Assembly: GCA_030635365.1 (NCBI GenBank)
Contig: DAOVYZ010000035.1
Location: forward strand, 1 to 12,065
Source: Bacteroidales bacterium
Lineage (GTDB): Bacteria > Bacteroidota > Bacteroidia > Bacteroidales > UBA12077
Direction of reading: 5' to 3'
Length of the DNA stretch: 12,065 nt
Below are positions 1 through 8,066 of this stretch, in pieces. The notes under the pieces were generated by a model that saw only the letters and a list, made by a program, of their open reading frames with translations, made no database searches and was not told the DNA's origin. Position numbers and translations under genes: made by a program. How positions within the stretch are numbered: position 1 is the first letter of the stretch; each line of letters starts with the position of its first letter.

Positions 1-224
1 ATTTTAGAAATTCCAAAAGCCATAGCTGCCACGGGAACAACTGACAACATGGAATAAAATGTTAAAGCAGATGATCGTAAACTAACTTTATCTTCATCAT
101 AACCACGAAAAGCTAGTAACAATATTCTTAATTGCTTTATTAAAATGATTTTATATTTAGGCAAATTTTGTAATGAAATGCGCCAAATATCTTTTTTCAG
201 AAAATCAATAATTTTTTGAAACAT
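1..224 (-). CDS. YihY/virulence factor BrkB family membrane protein, N-terminal part (partial)
   Basis: The minus strand reads from an ATG at 224-222 through 74 open codons to the left edge, so only the N-terminus is present and the 3' part lies outside the window. The visible part starts with a basic, amphipathic cytoplasmic stretch (about residues 1-45, many K/R and L/I). It then reads DEDKVSLRSSALTFYSML followed by SVVPVAAMAFGIS, the opening of the first membrane helix. The pattern of a charged lead, then S-A-L-(A/T)-F-Y-x-(M/L)-x-(S/A)-(V/L)-(V/A)-P, is the hallmark of the YihY/BrkB family. These are six-helix inner-membrane proteins once mislabelled ribonuclease BN, whose transport substrate is unsettled. 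The gene is divergent from the large secreted protein at 400 and shares a 175-base intergenic region with it. Family assignment rests on the N-terminal motif alone. Confidence 0.8.
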   Translation of the reverse strand, partial: MFQKIIDFLKKDIWRISLQNLPKYKIILIKQLRILLLAFRGYDEDKVSLRSSALTFYSMLSVVPVAAMAFGISK

Positions 225-399
225 AATAATATTGGTATTATATTTGATATAAAGAATAATAATTTTTTGATTTTAATACCTATTAGTACATTTATATTAT
301 TGAAATTTTATTTAAAATTTTATAAATTAGCATGATTCATTTAACGCAAAATTACTTTTTTACTTTTATATTATATTGTAACACATAAATCATACTACT
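225..399. promoter_or_regulatory. Divergent AT-rich intergenic region (promoters for both flanking genes)
   Basis: These 175 bases separate two divergent starts (minus-strand ATG at 224, plus-strand ATG at 400), so both promoters should lie here or overlap the gene ends. The DNA is almost pure A/T. On the plus strand TACTTTTA (361-368) resembles the Bacteroidota -7 box TAnnTTTG with one mismatch, but no TTTG-like -33 element sits at the right distance. No convincing box was found for the minus-strand gene. An 18-base A/T-only inverted repeat (303-320) is present but is expected by chance in such DNA. No small gene or structured RNA was recognised. Confidence 0.4.
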
Positions 400-3300
400 A
401 TGAAAAAATTTATACTTATTATTATTGCATTTTTAGCAGTTTTACAACTAAATGCACAATATCCTGTAAAAGTTGGAGATACCGATGGCTTTGCAAACAA
501 TTTACCATACAATAATCAGTACGATTATAATTGGTGTACAACAATATACCCACAAGATCGAATTAATGTTCACGGTGATATTATAAAACTTTCATACAAG
601 TTGTCATCAATAATAGACGAAATAACACCTAATCAAAGAATATATATGGCTACTACTTCTGATGTTGAATTTACTGATGCCGGATACCCAAATACAGCAT
701 CTATGACATTAGTTTACGATGGAACTATAATATATGAACATATTCAGATAGCAGGTGTAACTGAAATAACTTTAACAACTCCTTTTAGTTACGATAATAC
801 TGAAAGTTTAATAATTCATCTTGAAAACAGAGATGGAACAAAAAACATAAATTCTAACGAAGGTTTCTCTGATGAAGCAGACTATAGCTACACAACCAAT
901 ATGTGTAAATACAACCAACAAGATGGTAGTTTTCCGGCAACAACAGGAACTCTTACAACTCAAATGCCTGTTGTATATCTTGGTTTTGATTCAGGGCTTG
1001 ATGTCGGTATAAATAGTATTAATGACAATACTTCTGACCTGTTGCCCGGTATAAATGATTTATCGCTTAATTTTAGAAACTATATGGGCGATACCATTAC
1101 AACTTGCGATATTGAATGGGAACTTAACGGAACTTTACAAACAACAATAAATTGGACAGGAACAGTTTATCCTGGACAAGTTTCACCAGATATTTTATTA
1201 TTAGATGATTACGATTTTGCTCCCGCAACATACCAAATTAAAGCATGGACAAGTAATCCAAATTCGGGGACTGATGAGTTAAATACAAATGATACAATGA
1301 CTGTAACAATTTTAGTAGCGGATTATATTGAGATTGCTGACGATTCTTATACAGGTAATAATAGTTGGTATGTTCCATTTTACAGAAGAAGTTGGCAAGG
1401 TTGGAGTGCTTCTATTATAAATAAAGATTCTGTTTATTTAGATCGTAAAATTTGTGGTTTAGCTTATAATGTTGTTAGTGATGGAAGTTCACGAAATAAT
1501 CAAACTGTATTTTTATCTCATATTGCTGATAATTTCCATCAGACTACTGCAATGCCGGATGAAACAAGTATGACAAATATGTTTTCAGGAACTGTTGATT
1601 ACACAGGAACGGGATGGAAAAAAATCCCTTTTGATAATATATTTGAATATAATAATTCAGAGAATATTATGATTTATTATACAGATAAAAGTAATCAATG
1701 GCAATCGCCCGGAACTCATTTTGATGCATCGGTATATGGAGGTAATGTAGGACTTTATAAAAATAACGATGCAAGTCAAGAATTCCCAACAGATAATGGT
1801 AGTCTTACAGCAAGACTTCCGAATATTAGATTGTACTGTTTAATTCCCGGTGATGCAGGAATAAGCTTGCTAAATTCTCCCGGTACATATTTTAACACAG
1901 GCAATAATAATATTTCAGTTTCTTTAAAAAATTTCGGAACAGATACATTAAAATCTGCTAATATTAATTATCAGATTGATAACGGAACAATTAATACATT
2001 TAACTGGACAGGTGATTTGCCCTGCTATAATACAGAACAAAATATTATAATAGGAAACGAAAGTTTAACTTATGGTGAACATACAATAAAAACATGGACA
2101 GATTCTCCAAATGGATTAAACGATTATAAATCTGAAAACGATACTTTATTCAAAACAATATATGCAACAGACCCTTTGTGTGGAACCTATGTAATTGGAA
2201 GTTTGCCATCAGATTATCTTACATTAAAAGAAGCTGTTGATTCATTAAACTCTTGCGGAGTTTCTTGCGATGTTGTTTTTGATATTAAGTCAGGTACATA
2301 TAATTCGCAATATACCATAAATGAAATAAATGATGCAGGACAAAACAGCACAGTTACTTTTAAATCACAAACAGGCGATAGTACCGATGTTGTATTAACT
2401 ACCGATTCTACCGATTATTTATTTAATCTTAACGGGGCAGATTATCTAAGATTTAAACATCTTACATTTACAAGCGATAGTGCTGAAAAGTTTATGGTTT
2501 TAGACAGTGGCGCATGTAACAATATTTTTGAGAACAACCAATTTATTGACGGGGTGTATCAACTATATAATACTGCAACTACAATAGTTGATACAAATAA
2601 TGTTATTGAAAACAACTACTTTTCAGGTGGCACACGTGCAATTTATCTAAATTCTTCTGTAATGGAAGCTAATAATAAAGTTATTTCTAATACATTTATT
2701 AATCAAACCACGGAAAGTATTTATATATCTTATCAGGATAATTATATTATTTCAGCTAATAAAATATCTAACAATAATGCAAGAGCAACTTATGTATATG
2801 TTTCTCAAAATGGATTGTTTGAAAAAAATATTATTTCTGTTGATGATATAAATAATGAACCTGTATATTTTTTTGGTAATAACGATACAACACTTATTAT
2901 AAATAATTTTATTAAATGTGATAATGTAACTTATGGAGCAATTAAACTCTCTGGTTCATACTTTATTTTTTCGCATAACACCGTTGTTTGTTCAAAAAGT
3001 TGGGATGGTTTAGGAGTATTAAATATATATCAAGACGATAAGTTAATATACAACAATATAATTATAAGTAAAGGTTCTGGAAGTGCTATCTATATAGCAG
3101 CAGGTGAAACTAATAATATTTTAGATTATAATTGCCTGTTTAGCACTACATCTAATCCTATTGGTGAATGGAATAATACAAAATGTACAACACTTGCAGA
3201 GTGGCAAGCAACATCGGGATTAGATTTAAACTCCATTTCTATATTGCCTGATTTTTTCTCTGAAACTGATCTACATACAAATACTCTCGCTATAGACGGA

Positions 3301-5919
3301 AAAGGAACTCCATTACCGGAAATTACTGATGACATTGATGGTGAAACACGGAATGCTTCAAATCCTGACATTGGGGCTGATGAGTTTACATCCACGTGCT
3401 CAGGTGTACTTTCGGGTACATATATTATTGGTGCATCAAGCGATTACTTAACATTTAATGATGCAGTTTATGCTTTGCGTAATTGTGGTGTAAACGGATC
3501 TGTATTATTTAACGTTAAAAACAATACTTATAATGAACAAGTTAACATAGATGGGTTTATTCCCGGATATACCGAAAACGATACAATAATATTCCAATCA
3601 CAATCGGGCGACAGCACAAGTGTAATATTAACATATAAAGCTGATACCTTAAATAATTATACTTTGAAACTTAGTGGTTCAGACAGATTTGTTTTTAAAC
3701 AAATAACTATTCAGTCTGAAGATGCTACTTATGGCAGGGTAATAGAAATTGGTAATGGTGCCTGCAATAACCTGATAAAGAATTGTGTAATTACAGGAGT
3801 TGTATCAACAGATGACAATAAGAACCTATCACTTATTCACTTTTTTGAAGACAATACATACAGGGATACAAGCAATATTATTAAAGGAAACAGATTAGTT
3901 AATGGTAGTTACGGAATTTATTTAATGGGTAATAATAGTGGTAATAAAGAAACATTTAATACTATTTCAGGTAACTATTTTATCAATCAATCTGCTTACA
4001 GTATTTATGCCGGTTATCAGATTAATCTTTTAATTACAGAAAATAACTTTGAAAATAATTATGATATTGATTTTGATTTCTACGGCATACAGAATGAAAA
4101 TTCTGATTCTACACTAATCACTAAAAATATTTTTAACCTACAACGAGATTATAATATTTCTGCTTTGTGTATTATGAATTATATGAATTATAATTTAATA
4201 GCAAATAATTTTATCAGTGTAAGTTCCAATACTGCTTCTGCTAAAGGTATTTTTTATGCTGGGTACAATACTAAAATCTATTATAACTCAATAAATATTA
4301 ATGGCGGATCAAGTAGTTCTTTAGCAATTGATGTCTCTTATAGTACGCAAAATGCTGATATTAAAAATAATATTTTTGCAAATAACGCGGGTGGATATGC
4401 AATAAAGTATTTGTTTGCACAGTCTGCGGTATTATCTTCAGATTTTAATAATTTATATTCAAGCGGAGAATATATTGCATATTGGTTAGGTACTAATATC
4501 TCTAATTTAACGGAATGGCAGTCATCAACAGGATTTGGTAATAATTCTGTTTCATCATATCCAAATTTTATTTCCGATACCGATCTGCATACTTCAAATG
4601 TATTATTAAACAATGCAGCAACACCTTTACCCGAAGTTCCAATTGATATTGATGATGAAACAAGAGATGCAACAACACCGGATATTGGTGCCGATGAATT
4701 TACAGGAGTTACTTTCAGCCTTGGAGATGATGTAACAGTTTGTGTTGATGCCGAATATAAAATTGATGCCGGAGAAGGTTTCGATACTTATTTGTGGTCA
4801 ACAGGAGCAAATTTAAGTTATATACTTGTTGATTCTACAGGTACAGGATACGGTTCAAAAGAATATTTTGTAACAGTTACTTTAGATGGAAATTCTTATG
4901 AGGATTCTGTTACTGTAACTTTTTCTTCGCCAATTGCAGCACCGGTTAATTATTTTTGTTTCGATGAAAATACCGACTCTGTTTTAATAACAGCTGGCGA
5001 TGGATTATATTATAATTGGAGCACAGGCGAAACAACTCAATCGATATGGACAAGCGCATCGTATGTTTCTGTAACAGTTACAGATGCTAATGGTTGTGAA
5101 GATTCTGATTATATTTACAGACAATGGAATAGTTGTCCTGCTAATTTTACAATGCCTGATGATACTACTATTTGCAACAATGGATCAATTATTCTTGATG
5201 CAAATCCAAATTGCAGTGCTGATTATACGAATTATTCATACCTGTGGAATACAGGAGCAACTACAGATACAATAAGGGTTTATGCTTCAGGTATAACAGG
5301 AGATTATTCTAAATATAACCTAACAGTTACATATCACTCTACTAATATCAATTGTACTTCAATCGATTCAGTAAGTGTTTATAAAAATTTATGTCCTGCC
5401 AACTTTGATATGCCTGCAGATACAACAATTTACGTAGGTGAAACATTGGTTCTGGATGCAAACTCAACATCCTGTAGTGCCGATTACAATAATTATTCAT
5501 ACTTATGGAATACAAATGAAACTACAGAAACAATAACTGTGGATGCAACCGCACTGGGTATTGGATCTTATACTTATAGTGTAAGTGTTACAAATAATAT
5601 AACTACAAGTAATTGTATTACAACTGATATGATAACAGTAAATGTCAGCAATACTAGTGCAATTGAGACTTTAGTAATGGAGAATATTTCCATATACCCC
5701 AACCCGACAGATGGTATTCTCAAACTTGAGTTTAGCAATATAATTGAAAATACCTGGATTAGAATTATTAATGTAACAGGCCAGGTAGTATATTCTGAAT
5801 ATCTGAAAAACTTAACAGGTATAAAAACATTAGATTTATCAGAATTAGATAAAGGTGTTTATATTTTATCAATACAAAATAAAAATACAATCTTGACAAA
5901 TAAGATAACTTTATATTAA
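400..5919 (+). CDS. Very large secreted multidomain protein with two beta-helix modules and a T9SS type A C-terminal sorting domain
   Basis: An 1839-residue exported protein. Residues 1-19 are a signal peptide (K2K3, hydrophobic core, likely cleavage after LNA19). Next comes a module seen twice (about 20-197 and 308-484), each copy followed by a CARDB/Ig-like module (about 200-307 and 485-590) sharing NWTG and K-(A/T)-WT-x-(N/S)PN motifs. Two right-handed beta-helix modules follow (about 594-997 and 1000-1435). Each begins GTY(V/I)IG...DYLT and ends DID(G/D)ETR...PDIGADEF, with Asn-rich coils between. Four Ig/PKD-like modules with (Y/L)xW(S/N)T motifs span about 1438-1751; the last two both begin CPANF and are near-tandem copies. 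Residues 1764-1839 are the sorting domain (SIYPNP at 1764-1769, then GVYILSI and KITLY), which directs export by the type IX system and usually anchoring to surface lipopolysaccharide. A surface adhesin or glycan-binding role is inference; no catalytic residues were recognised. A terminator follows directly. Confidence 0.93.
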   Translation: MKKFILIIIAFLAVLQLNAQYPVKVGDTDGFANNLPYNNQYDYNWCTTIYPQDRINVHGDIIKLSYKLSSIIDEITPNQRIYMATTSDVEFTDAGYPNTASMTLVYDGTIIYEHIQIAGVTEITLTTPFSYDNTESLIIHLENRDGTKNINSNEGFSDEADYSYTTNMCKYNQQDGSFPATTGTLTTQMPVVYLGFDSGLDVGINSINDNTSDLLPGINDLSLNFRNYMGDTITTCDIEWELNGTLQTTINWTGTVYPGQVSPDILLLDDYDFAPATYQIKAWTSNPNSGTDELNTNDTMTVTILVADYIEIADDSYTGNNSWYVPFYRRSWQGWSASIINKDSVYLDRKICGLAYNVVSDGSSRNNQTVFLSHIADNFHQTTAMPDETSMTNMFSGTVDYTGTGWKKIPFDNIFEYNNSENIMIYYTDKSNQWQSPGTHFDASVYGGNVGLYKNNDASQEFPTDNGSLTARLPNIRLYCLIPGDAGISLLNSPGTYFNTGNNNISVSLKNFGTDTLKSANINYQIDNGTINTFNWTGDLPCYNTEQNIIIGNESLTYGEHTIKTWTDSPNGLNDYKSENDTLFKTIYATDPLCGTYVIGSLPSDYLTLKEAVDSLNSCGVSCDVVFDIKSGTYNSQYTINEINDAGQNSTVTFKSQTGDSTDVVLTTDSTDYLFNLNGADYLRFKHLTFTSDSAEKFMVLDSGACNNIFENNQFIDGVYQLYNTATTIVDTNNVIENNYFSGGTRAIYLNSSVMEANNKVISNTFINQTTESIYISYQDNYIISANKISNNNARATYVYVSQNGLFEKNIISVDDINNEPVYFFGNNDTTLIINNFIKCDNVTYGAIKLSGSYFIFSHNTVVCSKSWDGLGVLNIYQDDKLIYNNIIISKGSGSAIYIAAGETNNILDYNCLFSTTSNPIGEWNNTKCTTLAEWQATSGLDLNSISILPDFFSETDLHTNTLAIDGKGTPLPEITDDIDGETRNASNPDIGADEFTSTCSGVLSGTYIIGASSDYLTFNDAVYALRNCGVNGSVLFNVKNNTYNEQVNIDGFIPGYTENDTIIFQSQSGDSTSVILTYKADTLNNYTLKLSGSDRFVFKQITIQSEDATYGRVIEIGNGACNNLIKNCVITGVVSTDDNKNLSLIHFFEDNTYRDTSNIIKGNRLVNGSYGIYLMGNNSGNKETFNTISGNYFINQSAYSIYAGYQINLLITENNFENNYDIDFDFYGIQNENSDSTLITKNIFNLQRDYNISALCIMNYMNYNLIANNFISVSSNTASAKGIFYAGYNTKIYYNSININGGSSSSLAIDVSYSTQNADIKNNIFANNAGGYAIKYLFAQSAVLSSDFNNLYSSGEYIAYWLGTNISNLTEWQSSTGFGNNSVSSYPNFISDTDLHTSNVLLNNAATPLPEVPIDIDDETRDATTPDIGADEFTGVTFSLGDDVTVCVDAEYKIDAGEGFDTYLWSTGANLSYILVDSTGTGYGSKEYFVTVTLDGNSYEDSVTVTFSSPIAAPVNYFCFDENTDSVLITAGDGLYYNWSTGETTQSIWTSASYVSVTVTDANGCEDSDYIYRQWNSCPANFTMPDDTTICNNGSIILDANPNCSADYTNYSYLWNTGATTDTIRVYASGITGDYSKYNLTVTYHSTNINCTSIDSVSVYKNLCPANFDMPADTTIYVGETLVLDANSTSCSADYNNYSYLWNTNETTETITVDATALGIGSYTYSVSVTNNITTSNCITTDMITVNVSNTSAIETLVMENISIYPNPTDGILKLEFSNIIENTWIRIINVTGQVVYSEYLKNLTGIKTLDLSELDKGVYILSIQNKNTILTNKITLY
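2179..4704 (+). repeat. Internal duplication: two beta-helix modules in the T9SS protein
   Basis: Residues 594-997 and 1000-1435 of the large protein are diverged copies of one module. Both open with GTY-(V/I)-IG, then DYLT plus an (A/D)AV amphipathic helix and a CGV motif. Both continue with (K/N)-x-x-TYN-x-Q and SQ(T/S)GDST(D/S)V(V/I)L. Both close with DLHT...TPLPE...DID-(G/D)-ETR-(N/D)-A-x-x-PDIGADEFT. The middle of each is an Asn-rich series of short beta-helix coils. The copies differ enough at the DNA level that the duplication is old. Confidence 0.8.
5134..5652 (+). repeat. Near-tandem Ig/PKD-like modules in the T9SS protein
   Basis: Residues 1579-1664 and about 1665-1751 are two adjacent copies of an 86-residue module. 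Both begin CPANF-x-MP-x-DTTI, then have LDAN and SADY-(T/N)-NYSYLWNT, and end in a Val-rich strand. The first copy has the usual Cys after TTI and the second has Tyr there. The close similarity suggests a more recent duplication than that of the beta-helix modules. Confidence 0.8.
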
Positions 5920-5929
5920 CGTGAATAAA

Positions 5930-5961
5930 AAAATACGGGGTTTTGCAAAACCCCGTATTTT
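5930..5961. terminator. Perfect palindromic intrinsic terminator after the T9SS gene
   Basis: These 32 bases are a perfect inverted repeat centred on TTTTGCAAAA, with a GC-rich ACGGGG/CCCCGT section in each arm, starting 11 bases after the stop codon at 5917-5919. It can fold into a very stable hairpin on either strand. On the minus strand it is followed by a run of seven T-equivalents (A run at 5927-5933), so it may also stop transcription coming from the right. On the plus strand the T-run is the stem's own TTTT. Confidence 0.85.
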
Positions 5962-6008
5962 CAACTTCCGCAATTTATAGAACATTACTTATAAAAGTTT
6001 TATCCGGT

Positions 6009-6149
6009 CTATATTACATTACGGCTTATGTCTTCGATGGTTATTCCATCAACGCCAGGAATTTTGCCCTTGCCTTTTACAAGCTTGTACGCTTCCCATA
6101 CCTGTTCTTTGGTTATGGGATACGATTTTGATTCATTCTCTAAATTCAT
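6009..6149 (-). pseudogene. Remnant of a group II intron reverse transcriptase/maturase (N-terminal fragment only)
   Basis: The minus strand from ATG 6149-6147 to a TAG at 6011-6009 encodes 46 residues. They include SKSYPITKEQVWEAYKLVK (about residues 7-25) and then GKGKIPGVDGITIEDIS (about 26-42). This is the characteristic N-terminus (RT-0/RT-1 region, W-x-x-(A/V)-x-x-x-VK...GVDG-x-(T/S)) of group II intron-encoded proteins, which are normally about 400-600 residues. The similarity stops after EDIS; the palindase core (YADD), maturase and later domains are absent. No GUGYG intron 5' end or domain V was recognised around it. GC content of 6021-6120 is 45 percent, counted by eye, against about 28 percent just inside the next gene, which fits an acquired element. 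Likely a decayed or recombined leftover, not functional. Confidence 0.75.
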
Positions 6150-6152
6150 CCT

Positions 6153-6215
6153 TTAAAATCGTTTGACCTTAAGTTGTCCTAAATAATCGTAGAAAATTCT
6201 GTGAACTTCTTTCAT
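6153..6215 (-). other. 20-codon open frame just upstream of the reverse transcriptase remnant
   Basis: On the minus strand an ATG at 6215-6213 opens a 20-codon frame (MKEVHRIFYDYLGQLKVKRF) ending at TAA 6155-6153, three bases before the start of the reverse transcriptase remnant. It may be part of the original intron's sequence upstream of its protein, a leader peptide, or chance. There is no evidence that it is translated. The stretch from here to 6250 shows no other recognisable gene and probably belongs to the same foreign fragment. Confidence 0.2.
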
Positions 6216-6284
6216 GGCCAAAGGGAATAATTTTCCGGGTTAACAACTTAGGTTAAAATCCAATCCATTATAATATCTATTGAT

Positions 6285-6292
6285 AAATTTGC
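6285..6292 (+). promoter_or_regulatory. Candidate Bacteroidota -7 promoter box for the formate dehydrogenase operon
   Basis: TAAATTTG matches the Bacteroidota housekeeping -7 consensus TAnnTTTG exactly and lies 46 bases before the ATG at 6339. That leaves a 5' untranslated region of roughly 40 bases. No clear TTTG/TTG -33 element is seen 19-21 bases upstream, so the promoter may be weak, activated, or misidentified. Confidence 0.45.
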
Positions 6293-6338
6293 ATACTTAC
6301 CTTATATTTATAGGATATAATTACCTAAATACTTTTTT

Positions 6339-6806
6339 ATGGATAAGGATGAAATCTTAAACAGGTTTGAACCTCAGCAAGATAATTTACTCAATATATT
6401 ACATGAGCTACAAAATAATAATCCAAATAATTTTCTACCAACAGAAGATTTAAAACTGGTTGCTAAATACCTGAATACATCGTATAGTGCTGTTTATGGA
6501 GTCGTTAAATATTATACTATGTTTAGCTTAAAACCTCGTGGAAAATATGTAATACGCTTATGTAAATCACCTGTATGCCATATGATAGATACAAATATAG
6601 TTTTACAGGAAATTAAAAATAATATAGATATTGGACTTGGCGAAACTACCAATGATTTATTGTTTTCAGTTGAATCATCAGAATGTCTTGGACGTTGTGC
6701 AGAGGCTCCCGTTATGATGGTAAATGAAAAGATTCATAAAGAACTTGATTCAATCAAAATCAGTAATGTGCTTGATAGTATAAAGTTAAACGAACAAAAC
6801 AAATAA
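6339..6806 (+). CDS. NuoE-like [2Fe-2S] subunit of NAD-linked formate dehydrogenase (FdsG/HydA-type gamma subunit)
   Basis: A 155-residue soluble protein of the complex I 24-kDa/NuoE family. Residues 1-60 form the helical N-terminal domain (LPTEDLKLVAKYL, then the conserved VYGVVKYYTMF). The thioredoxin-like domain follows, with the four [2Fe-2S] ligands C75 and C80 (CKSPVC) and C116 and C120 (ECLGRC). Spacing C-x4-C...C-x3-C is the family pattern, and the AEAPVMMVNE segment after it is typical. Length is normal for the family. In soluble dehydrogenases this subunit sits on the NuoF-like subunit and holds a cluster next to FMN. It is the first gene of a three-gene operon; its stop is one base before the GTG of the next gene, implying translational coupling. 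Because it lies next to a formate dehydrogenase catalytic gene and not among nuo genes, a role in that enzyme is inferred. Confidence 0.9.
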   Translation: MDKDEILNRFEPQQDNLLNILHELQNNNPNNFLPTEDLKLVAKYLNTSYSAVYGVVKYYTMFSLKPRGKYVIRLCKSPVCHMIDTNIVLQEIKNNIDIGLGETTNDLLFSVESSECLGRCAEAPVMMVNEKIHKELDSIKISNVLDSIKLNEQNK

Positions 6807-6807
6807 A

Positions 6808-8049
6808 GTGCCCATAGAAAAGAGAATAGCTTTAAAAAATATTGGTAAATATAAGTCGAGTAGTATCGATGAATATTTAAAGATTGGTGGATATAAAAGT
6901 GTTAAAATTGCACTAAAAACAGTACCACATAATATTATAAATACTATTATTGATTCTAAACTAAGAGGCCGAGGTGGTGCTGGATTTCCTACAGGTTTAA
7001 AGGAGAAGTATACTAAAGAAGCAGATAGCAGCTCAGGACATAAATACATTATTTGCAATGCCGATGAAGGTGAACCCGGGACTTTTAAGGATAGAATTAT
7101 TATGGAGAAGGATCCTCATGTATTGCTTGAAGGAATGATTATAGCAGCATATGCAATAGGAGCCACAAAAGGCTACATATATATTCGAGGAGAATATACT
7201 GACTCTATTCACATGTTAAGAACAGCCATTACGCAAGCTAAAAATAAAGGATTTCTTGGTAAAAATATTCTTAATACAAAATTTAACCTTGAAATTAAAA
7301 TCAAACTTGGTGCCGGATCTTACTTATGTGGAGAGGAATTAACCCTTTTAGAATCATTAGAGGGCAAACGGGGTTATCCCAGAATTAAACCTCCGTTTCC
7401 TGCTGAAAAAGGCTTATTTGGAGAACCTACGCTAGTAAATAATGTAGAAACTTTTTCTCATATCCCATACATTATTGAACATGGAACTGAGAATTATAAA
7501 TTAATTGGAACAGAAGATTCTCCTGGAACAAAAATATTTACTATAAGTGGAGATGTAAATAAACCCGGTTATTATGAAACAGCTATGGGAGCTACTCTTC
7601 GTGAATTAATATATGATTTTGCCGGAGGAATAAAAAACAACGGAAAATTCAAAGCTGCAATTCTTGGAGGAGCTGCCGGTACTTTTGTTGATAAATCAGT
7701 TCTCGACACACCAATGGCTTTTGACACTTTGAAAGAAAAAGGGGCTGTTCTTGGTTCAGGAGCTATAATGGTTATGTCAGAAGACCGGCCCATATTTGAT
7801 ATGCTATTATCCATTTTGGAATTTTTTAAACATGAATCCTGTGGCAAATGTGTGCCTTGCAGGATAGGAACATCTCAACTAGTACTCTTAATGGAAAATG
7901 CAAAGAAAGATTCGTCAAATAAGAAAAAAATATTAAATCAACTATTATTCGAAGCAGAATATATGGCTAAAACTTCTCTATGCCCATTAGGGCAATCCCC
8001 TATCCTACCTATCAAAAGCTTAAAACAATATTTCGAAAATCAGTTTTAG
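6808..8049 (+). CDS. NuoF-like FMN/[4Fe-4S] NAD(P)-binding subunit of formate dehydrogenase (FdsB-type beta subunit)
   Basis: A 413-residue diaphorase subunit that carries FMN and reacts with NAD(P)+/H. Visible motifs are RGRGGAGFPTGLK (residues 53-65) and NADEGEPGTFKDR (84-96) for FMN and nucleotide. GAGSYLCGEELTLLESLEG (168-186) leads into the GEPTLVNNVET segment. The [4Fe-4S] ligands are C345, C348, C351 (SCGKCVPCRIG) and C392 (TSLCPLG). It corresponds to the NuoF core: it has neither the N-terminal thioredoxin-like extension nor the C-terminal ferredoxin domain of electron-bifurcating HydB-type subunits, which favours simple NAD(P) coupling. The start is GTG, one base after the previous stop. 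Family similarity begins by residue 6, and the next in-frame Met is at 99, inside the FMN domain, so GTG is the sensible start. The catalytic gene begins 17 bases after the stop. Confidence 0.93.
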   Translation: MPIEKRIALKNIGKYKSSSIDEYLKIGGYKSVKIALKTVPHNIINTIIDSKLRGRGGAGFPTGLKEKYTKEADSSSGHKYIICNADEGEPGTFKDRIIMEKDPHVLLEGMIIAAYAIGATKGYIYIRGEYTDSIHMLRTAITQAKNKGFLGKNILNTKFNLEIKIKLGAGSYLCGEELTLLESLEGKRGYPRIKPPFPAEKGLFGEPTLVNNVETFSHIPYIIEHGTENYKLIGTEDSPGTKIFTISGDVNKPGYYETAMGATLRELIYDFAGGIKNNGKFKAAILGGAAGTFVDKSVLDTPMAFDTLKEKGAVLGSGAIMVMSEDRPIFDMLLSILEFFKHESCGKCVPCRIGTSQLVLLMENAKKDSSNKKKILNQLLFEAEYMAKTSLCPLGQSPILPIKSLKQYFENQF

Positions 8050-8066
8050 AAAACTTAAAGTTACCA

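Noticed and set aside
303..320. 18-base inverted repeat between the divergent genes as an operator
   Set aside because: It consists only of A and T in a nearly pure A/T region, so it is expected by chance and not specific enough to call.
378..384. TGTAACA shared by the regions upstream of the T9SS gene and the sigma gene as an ECF promoter element
   Set aside because: At the T9SS gene it lies about 16 bases before the ATG, too close to serve as a -35 element, so the match is probably coincidence.
5943..6131. Plus-strand 62-codon open frame after the T9SS gene
   Set aside because: It begins inside the terminator palindrome and its sequence is the complement of the reverse transcriptase remnant, which gives a recognisable protein on the other strand.
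5930..6149. Interpretation as a class C group II intron inserted behind a terminator
   Set aside because: Class C introns have the terminator hairpin on their 5' side. Here the remnant's 5' end points away from the palindrome, so the orientation is wrong for that model.
7980..8066. Upstream extension of the formate dehydrogenase alpha reading frame by 29 residues
   Set aside because: The extension overlaps the conserved C-terminus of the NuoF-like gene (including the last cluster cysteine region) and has no ferredoxin-domain similarity; the ATG at 8067 fits the family start.
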